Shown here one piece after another: positions 1 through 8,253 of a DNA stretch of 64,000 bases. The DNA is taken from contig JAIRPN010000015.1 of NCBI GenBank assembly GCA_031256975.1, positions 216,648 to 280,647 of the forward strand. Direction: 5' to 3'. The notes beneath the pieces were generated by a model. The model was not told the origin of the DNA and searched no databases. It was given only the letters and a program-made list of their open reading frames with translations. Source of the stretch: Verrucomicrobiales bacterium. Its GTDB lineage: Bacteria; Verrucomicrobiota; Verrucomicrobiia; Methylacidiphilales; JAAUTS01. The position numbers and the translations under genes were made by a program. The number at the start of each line of letters is the position of its first letter. Position 1 is the first letter of the stretch.

Positions 1-1
1 A

Positions 2-640
2 CAAGCTTCCTGGCGCACCAATCCCAAGGCCGCTGGCAAGAGCGGCTGTGGCGGCGACATTGGCACCCATGCACTGATGCAATTGCGCTTCCTCACCGGG
101 CTCGATGTGACCGCCGTTAGCGCCCGCCTGGAAAACTACGTGCCGGGCCGCATGCTGGACGATCACTTCACCACCTATTGCAAACTCTCCAACGGCGGCA
201 AGGCCCTGGTCCGCGCCTCGCAAATCTGCCACGGCCACAAGAACGACCTCGCCATCGAGGTGGTTGGCACCAAAGGCTCGCTGGTCTGGCATCAGGAGGA
301 ACCGGAGGCGGTGACCATCTACCTGCCCGGCCAGCCCGACCGCAAATACTGGCGCAGCGCGGTTAGCGCCAACGACGGTTTCCTCGGCGAGTTGCCCGCC
401 TGGCTGATGGCGGAACCCAAGATCCCGAGCGGCCACGGCGAAGCCTTCCACGATGCTTATGCGCGCCTGCACCGCTTCTTCGAGGCCGATGTCCGCGCCT
501 ACTGGGACGGCAAGCCGTTCCAGAACGACGGCTCCACCTACGCCAATGTTCACGACGGCCGGATGGGCATGGCGTTCATCGACGCCAGTGTCTCCTCGTC
601 GGAAAAGGATGGCGCCTGGGTTGATGTCAGCTTGAAATAA
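2..640 (+). CDS. Gfo/Idh/MocA family oxidoreductase, C-terminal part (5' truncated by window)
   Basis: Frame of ORF 77..640 stays open to base 2 (QASWRTNPKAAGKSGCGGDIGTHALMQLRF...); GDIGTHA motif typical of this family. Confidence 0.8.
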   Translation, partial: QASWRTNPKAAGKSGCGGDIGTHALMQLRFLTGLDVTAVSARLENYVPGRMLDDHFTTYCKLSNGGKALVRASQICHGHKNDLAIEVVGTKGSLVWHQEEPEAVTIYLPGQPDRKYWRSAVSANDGFLGELPAWLMAEPKIPSGHGEAFHDAYARLHRFFEADVRAYWDGKPFQNDGSTYANVHDGRMGMAFIDASVSSSEKDGAWVDVSLK

Positions 641-652
641 AACATCCCTTGC

Positions 653-694
653 AAGAAAGCCGCTAATGACGAGCTCGTCATTAGCGGCTTTCTT
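653..694. terminator. Perfect 42-bp palindrome AAGAAAGCCGCTAATGACGAG/CTCGTCATTAGCGGCTTTCTT containing two inverted TTAGCG words; probable bidirectional terminator
   Basis: Read directly; lies between convergent CDSs ending at 640 (+) and 736 (-). Confidence 0.85.
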
Positions 695-735
695 ATCGCC
701 TCACCGAAGCAGAAAGTCCAACGCGACTGTTCGCG

Positions 736-2136
736 TCAGTTCCAGGTTCCGCCCAGTGACTTGATCAATCTCACCGATGCCGAATATTGCAAGCCTTGGA
801 TGCGCACCGCGTCGCGCTGGCTTTGCAAACTGTCGCGCTGGGCGTTGATGACTTCGAAATAATCCACCGTGCCGGTCTTGTATTTCTGTTCGGTCAGCGC
901 GGCAATCTTGTCGGTCTCGACCACCGAGTCGTTGGTGGCCGCGGCCTGCTCGCGGTAGAAACGAATCTGCGACAACGATTCCTCCACGTCCTGGAATGCC
1001 ACCAGCACTTGCTGGCGGTAATCCGCCACCGCTTCGTCATAAGCGGCGCGCGCGGCCTTGAGCTTGGCGGTATTTTCGCCGCCGCTGAAAATCGGCAGCG
1101 TCACCGTGGGACCGAACGACCACACATGCTGCGGCCAGTTGAACAAATCGCTGGTCTCGGCGCTGAGATAACCCGCCTGACCGGTCAGGCTGACCGCGGG
1201 GAAAAATGCCGCGTAGGCCACGCCAATCTCGGCATTGCGCGAAGCCAGCTTGCGCTCGGCGGTGGCGATGTCGGGCCGGCGTTCCAGCAGCGTCGACGGC
1301 AAACCGACCGGGATATCCGGCGGCAGTCCGGCCAGCGGATTCTCCGTCATCTGAAATTGCGACGCCACCTGCCCGCACAGCAAGGCCAGGCTGGTTTCCA
1401 GCTTGGCGCGGGTCGCACGGGTCGAGGCCAGGTCGGCAACCGTGGTCGCCTTTTCATTGCGCGCACGCGACAAATCCACCTCGGAAATCAGCCCCACCTT
1501 GAACCGCTTTTCCTGCAACTCGACCGCCTCGTTGCGGATAGCCAGGGTCTTGTTCAACACGGCGATTTCGCCGTCGATTTCCCGCAAGGCGAAATAGGTG
1601 TTGGCCACGTCGGCGCTGACGCTGAGCATGGTGTTCTGATAGTCGGCGGCGCTGGCCTGGGTCTGCGCCTCGGCGGATTCAAAGGAACGCCGCACCCGGC
1701 CCCAGAGATCGACCTCGTAACTCAGATCGAACGGCACGCTGAATGAGTTGTAAGTCATCGACGGGATTGTTCCGGGGAACGGAATCGGATTATGCGCCGA
1801 GGTGCGGGTGCGCTGCCAGGACGGGTCAAAATTCACCTTCGGGAAAAAATCGGATTCGCTTGAACGCGAGATTGCCCGCGCCTGGTCAAGTCGTGCCAGC
1901 GAGGCTTTCAGGTTCTGGTTGTTGGCGAGCGCCTGTTCTTCCAGCTTGTCGAGTTGTCCGTCGCTGTAAATCTTCCACCAGGGTCCCTTGACCTGGTCGT
2001 CACCGGGCTCGGCTTTTTTCCATCGCCAGTCGGGCGGTGTGTCCACCACCGGGCGCTGGTAATCGGGCCCGACCGCGCAGCCGCCAATGACGAGCAGCGG
2101 CAACAACAACCAAACACGTGATAACAACTGTTTCAT
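736..2136 (-). CDS. Efflux transporter outer membrane lipoprotein, NodT/OprM family
   Basis: ORF 736..2172; MKQLLSRVWLLLPLLVIGGCAVGPDYQRP lipoprotein signal, ALLGQV-like and LLERRPDIATAERKLASRNAEIGVAYAAFFP motifs; start at 2136 fits the signal peptide. Confidence 0.9.
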   Translation of the reverse strand: MKQLLSRVWLLLPLLVIGGCAVGPDYQRPVVDTPPDWRWKKAEPGDDQVKGPWWKIYSDGQLDKLEEQALANNQNLKASLARLDQARAISRSSESDFFPKVNFDPSWQRTRTSAHNPIPFPGTIPSMTYNSFSVPFDLSYEVDLWGRVRRSFESAEAQTQASAADYQNTMLSVSADVANTYFALREIDGEIAVLNKTLAIRNEAVELQEKRFKVGLISEVDLSRARNEKATTVADLASTRATRAKLETSLALLCGQVASQFQMTENPLAGLPPDIPVGLPSTLLERRPDIATAERKLASRNAEIGVAYAAFFPAVSLTGQAGYLSAETSDLFNWPQHVWSFGPTVTLPIFSGGENTAKLKAARAAYDEAVADYRQQVLVAFQDVEESLSQIRFYREQAAATNDSVVETDKIAALTEQKYKTGTVDYFEVINAQRDSLQSQRDAVRIQGLQYSASVRLIKSLGGTWN

Positions 2137-2140
2137 AAAT

Positions 2141-2299
2141 TTATTTCGTCGACCAGACACTGGTCGGGTCACCCTTGTCCGTCGGAATAAAAATCTGCGG
2201 CATGCCGCCGCTTTTCTTCGTCGTATCGGACGTCGCGCAGGACGCCAACAGCAAAACCGCCATTAGCGAACACAACCCGGTGACCCATTTTTCTTTCAT
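2141..2299 (-). CDS. Small lipoprotein (52 aa) within efflux operon
   Basis: Hand translation MKEKWVTGLCSLMAVLLLASCATSDTTKKSGGMPQIFIPTDKGDPTSVWSTK*; LLAS-C lipobox; ATGA overlap with upstream HlyD stop; below the ORF track cutoff. Confidence 0.65.
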   Translation of the reverse strand: MKEKWVTGLCSLMAVLLLASCATSDTTKKSGGMPQIFIPTDKGDPTSVWSTK

Positions 2300-3201
2300 C
2301 TTACTTTCACCTTCACGATCACCGACAAGCCGGGACTGATGCGTTCCTCATAGCCCTTGACCGACCCGGGATCAAACACGATTTTCACCGGCAGGCGCTG
2401 CACGATCTTGGTGAAATTGCCGGTGGAATTGTCGGCGGGCAGCAGCGCGAACTGGTTGCCGCTGGCAGGCGAAAAACTGTCCACGTGCCCGGTGAAGGTC
2501 TTTCCCGGTATCGCGTCAATGGTCATCCTCACTTCCTGGCCAACGCTCATATGCGCGACCTGGGTTTCCTTGAAATTGGCAACCACCCAGGCATCCGGCT
2601 CCACCACCGCCATGAGCGACTGCCCCGGCTGCACATGGTTGCCCACCTCGACATTCTTCCGGCCGACACGCCCGTCGGTCGGGGCGCTAATGACCGTGTA
2701 ATCCAGCTGCAGTTTCTGCTGCGCCAGCCGCGCGGTATTGGCGGCCAGCGTGGTGCGCGCGTGGTCAATGTCCTGCTGCGACACCGCCCGGCTGTCGCCC
2801 AGCTGGGTCATCATGTTGTAATCCAGCTGCGCCTTGTCGTGGTCGGCCCTGGCCTCATCGTACTGTGTCTGATAATCGGCAGGATCAATGATCACCAATG
2901 GCTGCCCGGCCTTCACGTCTTGGTTGTCGTTCACCAGCACCCGTTGCACCACTCCGGAAATGCGCGGCGCCACATAGTGCACGTGACCGGAAACATACGC
3001 GTCATCGGTTTCCTCGTGAAAATAGCTGTCCACCGCGTACCAAACAATTCCGACTAGCGCCACCGCCGCCAGCACGTACAGCAGCTTGCGTTTTTGTTCC
3101 GGCGAAAGCCTCGGCTTCTTCGACGCCTTGCCACCCTTGGCGTGCCCCGCCTTGGCCGGTTCGGTTGTTTTCTTTTCCTCAGTCATACTTGAATTTTCCA
3201 T
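2296..3201 (-). CDS. HlyD/EmrA family efflux periplasmic adaptor
   Basis: Single N-terminal TM, biotinyl-lipoyl-like HYVAPRISGVVQRVLVNDNQDVKAGQPLVIID. Confidence 0.9.
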   Translation of the reverse strand: MENSSMTEEKKTTEPAKAGHAKGGKASKKPRLSPEQKRKLLYVLAAVALVGIVWYAVDSYFHEETDDAYVSGHVHYVAPRISGVVQRVLVNDNQDVKAGQPLVIIDPADYQTQYDEARADHDKAQLDYNMMTQLGDSRAVSQQDIDHARTTLAANTARLAQQKLQLDYTVISAPTDGRVGRKNVEVGNHVQPGQSLMAVVEPDAWVVANFKETQVAHMSVGQEVRMTIDAIPGKTFTGHVDSFSPASGNQFALLPADNSTGNFTKIVQRLPVKIVFDPGSVKGYEERISPGLSVIVKVKVR

Positions 3202-3222
3202 ATTGCCATTTCGTTCAAATTG

Positions 3223-4860
3223 TCAATGCAACGCCTCCGCCTCGGCGGCGTTCTTCTTGTTCTTGCCGCTGTCCAAAAAGATCAGCAGCGGAATGGTCAG
3301 CACAAACATCGCGGCCATCACGTAAAACACGTCGATGAACGCCATCAGTCCGGCCTGCTGGTTGATGATGCGGTCAACCAGAGCCAGCGCCTGTTGCTTG
3401 GCCGCCACCGGGTCGCCGCTGTTGCGGATGAAATTGTCCGCGTACATCCTGATGCGATCGGCATAGGCGGAGCTGAAATCCGAAATTTTCCATACCAGTT
3501 CCGAACGGTGCACCACCGTCATCTTGTCCACCATGGTGCCGATCAGCGCGATGCCGATACTGCCGCCCATTTGCCGGGTCAGGCTGTAAAAGCCGGAACC
3601 CGCCGCCACATATTGCTTGGGCAGCGAACCGAGCGTGGCAATCGCCAGCGGCGCGAACATGAATACCGAGGAAATGCCGCGCAAAACCAACGGGCCGAAC
3701 AATTCCTTCGACCCGGTATCGGGATTCAAATTCGCCAGCCAAAGGCAGGTGCCCACCATGCCCATCGCCGCCATGAAAATCAAAATGCGGGTGTCCATGA
3801 ACTTGAGCAGCCTGCTCGACAGGATGATTCCCACCAGTGCCGCCAGCGCGCCGGGAATCAACAGGATGCCGGTCTGGGTGGCGGTGTAATTCAGCATGGT
3901 CTGGGCATAGATCGGCACCACATACAAGGTGCCGTACAAACCCATGCCCAGGACGATCGAGTACAAGCTCCCCGCCGTCAGCGCCGGGAAACGCAGCACC
4001 CGCAAATCGACCGCCGGGTGCTTCACCCGCAATTCATGCCAGACAAACGCCACCAGGCTGACCACGCTGATGATCATCATCCGGCAGATGAATTTCGAAT
4101 CAAACCAGTCATCCTGCTCGCCCTGCTCCAGCACCACCTGCAGGCAGCCGAGCCCCGCGGCCAGCAAACCGATGCCCCACCAGTCAACCCGGTTCTCCCG
4201 GTCGGGGTGCGGCTCGTCCTTGGGCATGAACATCGAGATCATCCAGATCGCCAGAATGCCGAAGGGCAGGTTGATGAAAAAAATCCAGCGCCAGCTCAAT
4301 GTGTCGGTCAGCCAGCCGCCCAGCACCGGGCCAAGCGTCGGCCCGGCAATCACCCCGAGGCCGAACACCGCCGAGGCGGTCGCCTGTTCTTCCTTCGGAA
4401 AAGTCTCGAACATCACCGCCTGTGCCTTAGCCAACAGGCCGCCGCCGCCAAGCCCCTGCACCACGCGCGACCACACCAGCATGTGCAGGTTGACCGCAAA
4501 ACCACAGGCCATCGATGCCACGGTGAAGGCGAACAGGGAAAAGATGAAGTAGTTCTTTTTGCCGAAACGGTTGCCCAGCCACGCGGTCAGCGGGATGATG
4601 ATCACGTTGGCCGTGGAATAGCCGGTTGCCACCCAGCCGATTTCCTCCAGCGAAGCGCCGAGATTGCCCTGCATGTGCGGCACGGCGACGTTGATGATGC
4701 TAACGTCGATCACTTCCAGAATCGCGCCGAACGACACCGAAATCAAAATCGCCCATTTCAGCCAGCCCCGCTCCGCGGCACGGCGGGCAAGCTTCGACGG
4801 ATACAGATCGTGGCTGGCGTCCGTTCCGGCCGGCAACGGCATGGCAGAGGCCTCGCTCAT
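3223..4860 (-). CDS. DHA2 family MFS transporter (EmrB/QacA type)
   Basis: 14-TM-like sequence; IINVAVPHMQGNLGAS, GWLTDTLSWRWIFFINLPFG motifs. Confidence 0.92.
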   Translation of the reverse strand: MSEASAMPLPAGTDASHDLYPSKLARRAAERGWLKWAILISVSFGAILEVIDVSIINVAVPHMQGNLGASLEEIGWVATGYSTANVIIIPLTAWLGNRFGKKNYFIFSLFAFTVASMACGFAVNLHMLVWSRVVQGLGGGGLLAKAQAVMFETFPKEEQATASAVFGLGVIAGPTLGPVLGGWLTDTLSWRWIFFINLPFGILAIWMISMFMPKDEPHPDRENRVDWWGIGLLAAGLGCLQVVLEQGEQDDWFDSKFICRMMIISVVSLVAFVWHELRVKHPAVDLRVLRFPALTAGSLYSIVLGMGLYGTLYVVPIYAQTMLNYTATQTGILLIPGALAALVGIILSSRLLKFMDTRILIFMAAMGMVGTCLWLANLNPDTGSKELFGPLVLRGISSVFMFAPLAIATLGSLPKQYVAAGSGFYSLTRQMGGSIGIALIGTMVDKMTVVHRSELVWKISDFSSAYADRIRMYADNFIRNSGDPVAAKQQALALVDRIINQQAGLMAFIDVFYVMAAMFVLTIPLLIFLDSGKNKKNAAEAEALH

Positions 4861-5432
4861 GGCTTCACGCCTTTCACGAAAACCTCCACCGCGGTGTCCA
4901 AATATTTTTGCGTGGTGTAATTGCGCGGGCGCAATTTCGGTTTGATGGCAAAGGAAAACACCATGCTGCTAAACGATTCGCGCAGGATCTCGCAATTCAA
5001 GTGCGCCGCAATCTCCCCGCGCTGCTGGCATTTCTCCAGAAAAAAGGTCAATTGATCGATCACCGGCTCGACCGTGTTCCTGACATGTTTGATCACCTGG
5101 CAACGCAGCTCGGATTTGTCATTGATCATCGAGCGCACGAGGCTTTTGTTCAGCGTCAGCGACTTGTACAGCGCCGCGGCGTACAGTTTCATCGCCTGCT
5201 CCAGCGGCAACCCGTGATCAATCGACTGCTGCAAGGCGCGCGCCTGGAAACTCACCGTGCGCTGGATCACCGCCTTGAACAGCTGGTCCTTGTTGCCGAA
5301 ACGGCGGAACAGTGTCACTTCATTGACCCGCGCGGCACGGGCGATTTCCAGCGTGGTGGCCTCCTGCCAGCCGCGTTTGGAAAAAATTTGCACCGCGGCC
5401 TTTAGAATCCGCTCCCCCGAGTCCCGTTTCAT
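4857..5432 (-). CDS. TetR/AcrR family transcriptional regulator
   Basis: N-terminal HTH RILKAAVQIFSKRGWQEATTLEIARAARVNEVTLFRRFGNKDQLF; start placed at MKRDSGE because a palindromic operator sits just upstream. Confidence 0.88.
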   Translation of the reverse strand: MKRDSGERILKAAVQIFSKRGWQEATTLEIARAARVNEVTLFRRFGNKDQLFKAVIQRTVSFQARALQQSIDHGLPLEQAMKLYAAALYKSLTLNKSLVRSMINDKSELRCQVIKHVRNTVEPVIDQLTFFLEKCQQRGEIAAHLNCEILRESFSSMVFSFAIKPKLRPRNYTTQKYLDTAVEVFVKGVKP

Positions 5433-5436
5433 AAAA

Positions 5437-5454
5437 TGCAAGTGAGCACTTGCA
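5437..5454. promoter_or_regulatory. Palindromic operator TGCAAGTG-AG-CACTTGCA, probable TetR binding site
   Basis: Perfect 8-bp arms, 2-nt centre, immediately 5' of the TetR start. Confidence 0.65.
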
Positions 5455-5672
5455 CAAGCTAGGCGAAGTTGCCCCGGCGTCAAGACGGCGGCAAAAAATT
5501 GTGCTAAGGAGCTATTGACGGATTATTGGCGCTAACATTTAAGTTGTGTAATGGATCAATTCCGTCTGGAATGGAGAAGGAACCGGAGTTTCATAAACAT
5601 GGGATCGCGCAAGGAGTTAGGTGAAAACGGTTTGCGAAACACGGTTTCGGTTGAATATTTAATATCAAGATT

Positions 5673-6587
5673 ATGAGCACCACAGGTTATTTGTTAGACA
5701 TGGACGGCGTGATTTATCGCGAAAACCAGTTGATTCCCGGCGCCGCCGCGCTGGTCGAGGCCTTTACCGAAACCGGCACGCCCTTCCTGTTCGTCACCAA
5801 CAACTCGGCACTGACGCCAAACGACCTGGTGGTGAAACTGGATCACCTCGGCATTAGCGGCTTGAACCCGAAACACTTTTACACCTCGGCGCTAAACACG
5901 GCGGATTTCCTGCAGGAAACCCATTCCAATTGCACCGTCTACACCATCGGCGATGCGGGACTCATGGCGGCGTTGAACGACAAACATCTGGCCAACGACT
6001 CCATCGGCGCGGATTACGTGGTGGTTGGCGAAGGTCAGGTTGCCGCGGAACGCATTTTGAAAGGCCACGAGTTGATTGAAAAAGGCGCACGGTTGGTGGC
6101 GACCAATCCCGACAATTGGTGCCCGGTTTCCGCGACTGCCACCCGCCCCGGCGCGGGAGCACTGGCGGCTTTTTTGGAGGCCAGTACCGGCTGTCGTGCT
6201 TATTATCTCGGCAAACCCAACCCTTACATGTTTATCAAGGCTCGCCAGCACCTCGGCGTTAGCGTCGACCAGGTCGTGATGATTGGCGACACCATGGAAA
6301 CCGACATCCGCGGCAGCATCGAGGTCGGCATGCAGGCCTATCTGGTATTGACCGGTTCGACCGAGCTGGATGACCTGGCCGATTATGTTTACCAGCCGAC
6401 CCGCGTGATGAACAGCATCGCCGACCTGGTCGAGGAAATCCGCACCGGCAAACCCGGCGACCGCCTGAACAGCCCGGCATTCGACAAAGTCAAATCGCTA
6501 ACCGGGAAAACCAAGCTGGGAGCCAAGCACCAGACCGATATCATCGGCTCGCACCGCATCCGTCCGCGTCCTGCGATGACCAAATAA
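5673..6587 (+). CDS. HAD-IIA family hydrolase (NagD-like)
   Basis: LLDMDGVIYRENQLIPGA, FVTNNS, KPNPYMF, MIGDTMETDI motifs. Confidence 0.9.
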   Translation: MSTTGYLLDMDGVIYRENQLIPGAAALVEAFTETGTPFLFVTNNSALTPNDLVVKLDHLGISGLNPKHFYTSALNTADFLQETHSNCTVYTIGDAGLMAALNDKHLANDSIGADYVVVGEGQVAAERILKGHELIEKGARLVATNPDNWCPVSATATRPGAGALAAFLEASTGCRAYYLGKPNPYMFIKARQHLGVSVDQVVMIGDTMETDIRGSIEVGMQAYLVLTGSTELDDLADYVYQPTRVMNSIADLVEEIRTGKPGDRLNSPAFDKVKSLTGKTKLGAKHQTDIIGSHRIRPRPAMTK

Positions 6588-6622
6588 ACCAGACAACGTC
6601 ACAGCAACGGCAAAGTTCGCCG

Positions 6623-6961
6623 TTAGCGGATAATGTTGTTCTTCGAATCGCAGACGACGCGCTTGGGAACGATCGGGTTTTCCGATTGCGCGAAGCACAT
6701 GATGGAAAGAATCTCGCCCTTGTGGATCAGGTTGGCGGCACCGCCGTTGATAATGATCACGCCGGAACCAGCCGCGCCTTTTTGCACATAGGTCTCAATG
6801 CGTGAACCGCTGGTTACGGACGAAACCAGCACTTTTTCCCCTTCCCACAAGTCAACCGCCTTCATCAAATCCTCGGCGATGGTGATGCTGCCTTCGTAAT
6901 TCACATTGGCATCGGTCACCACGCAACGGTGGATTTTGGATTTTAACAGCGAGCGAATCAT
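6623..6961 (-). CDS. panD: Aspartate 1-decarboxylase
   Basis: MIRSLLKSKIHRCVVTDANVNYEGSITI (pyruvoyl cleavage site G-S), NGGAANLIHKGEILSIM. Confidence 0.93.
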   Translation of the reverse strand: MIRSLLKSKIHRCVVTDANVNYEGSITIAEDLMKAVDLWEGEKVLVSSVTSGSRIETYVQKGAAGSGVIIINGGAANLIHKGEILSIMCFAQSENPIVPKRVVCDSKNNIIR

Positions 6962-6995
6962 AACTTTCCTTGATTAAATATAAATCAGGCTGGAA

Positions 6996-8222
6996 ATGAT
7001 GCACGAATCCCCCTGTTTTGCCAAACCAAAAAACCGCCGCTGGCGGCTGGACGCAATCGGTTGGGACGCTAATAGTAAACATATTGTGATCATCAATTTA
7101 CTCCCGGTATCCCGTTTTATTCTAAGCCTGCTCCTGCTTTTCCTGCCAGCCGGAGCCTCCTTTGCCGCTAATACCGATCTGGCAGCCACCACCGGCGAAC
7201 CCGGTCTTTCCCTGTCCAACCTGCGCAGCGTGGATGTGATGAAGTACACCAAGGATGTCATGACCCATCAACCGGACGACGCCCGCATCGCAAGCCTGAT
7301 AGCCGCACTCAAGTCACTCCATATCACCCATATCGCCATCGCCATTCCGCTCGATGCGGATGAAGACTACCCGGCCGGCGACAAACCCGCCCCGCGCAGC
7401 GCCCGTGACTTCACCCAAAAGTGGGCCGACGCCATCCACGCGCAGGGACTGCACGTTTTGTGGCGCGGCACCTGGTCGGGACTCGAAGGCCTGTACCATT
7501 TTCCAAAGCGTGTCGGCAACGACCGCTTCCCCGCCGGCACGGCAAAATCGGCTCCGACCGACGGCAACGCCACCTGGCTCGGCAAAACCTACCGCTATAT
7601 CGTGGAGCATCCCGGTTTTTTCGCCAACGGCGATCTCTGGGCGCCGTTGCCCGAGCGCACCGAGTATATTTTTCAGGACGCAACCTCGTTCCTGCCACAT
7701 GACGGCGGTATTCAACAAAATTACACTGATTTTTTCCGCGACCTGAAACAAGTCTCCGAAAGCGCCTTCGCCAAAATCGGCAAACAAGTCCGTTGCGGCC
7801 TTTCCGCGAATAATTACACCGAAGTCAAAAACGGCTGGCTGCCGCAAGAGTTCTTCGACGCGCAAGGCGTCATCGTCGTCGATTATTACGGCAGCAGCCG
7901 CACACCGGAAGAACTGGAAGCGGACATCCGGCAAATGCACGCGCGTTACGGCAAACCGGTGTTCATTCAGGAATGGAGCGACTTCTGGCACAGCCAGACT
8001 TCCTTGCCCGAACGCAGCGCTTATCTGCGCCAGATCTATGCCCGGCTGCAAAAACTCGCCAACGACGGCATCCTGGTCGGTTTCAATTATTGGGGCGGCT
8101 GGGACAACACCACGGAAAGTATCGTTGTCGAGAACGAAACCGGCTTCCACCTGAATTACCGCGGCAAATTACTGCAGGAGTTTTTCAAGCAATGCGGGAA
8201 AGCCGCCGCGCAGGCCGACTAG
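6996..8222 (+). CDS. Putative glycoside-hydrolase-like TIM-barrel protein
   Basis: Signal-peptide-like N-terminus; RYGKPVFIQEWSDFW and GFNYWGGWDN resemble GH catalytic strands. Confidence 0.5.
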   Translation: MMHESPCFAKPKNRRWRLDAIGWDANSKHIVIINLLPVSRFILSLLLLFLPAGASFAANTDLAATTGEPGLSLSNLRSVDVMKYTKDVMTHQPDDARIASLIAALKSLHITHIAIAIPLDADEDYPAGDKPAPRSARDFTQKWADAIHAQGLHVLWRGTWSGLEGLYHFPKRVGNDRFPAGTAKSAPTDGNATWLGKTYRYIVEHPGFFANGDLWAPLPERTEYIFQDATSFLPHDGGIQQNYTDFFRDLKQVSESAFAKIGKQVRCGLSANNYTEVKNGWLPQEFFDAQGVIVVDYYGSSRTPEELEADIRQMHARYGKPVFIQEWSDFWHSQTSLPERSAYLRQIYARLQKLANDGILVGFNYWGGWDNTTESIVVENETGFHLNYRGKLLQEFFKQCGKAAAQAD

Positions 8223-8253
8223 ATCGAAAGTTGCCGCAGGACGAAAAGCCGCT

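Noticed and set aside
787-1746. Plus-strand 319-aa ORF
   Set aside because: Antisense shadow of the NodT family gene; no recognisable motif.
3220-4920. Long plus-strand ORF (566 aa) opposite the MFS gene
   Set aside because: His/Gln/Arg-rich shadow translation antisense to a clear EmrB-type transporter.
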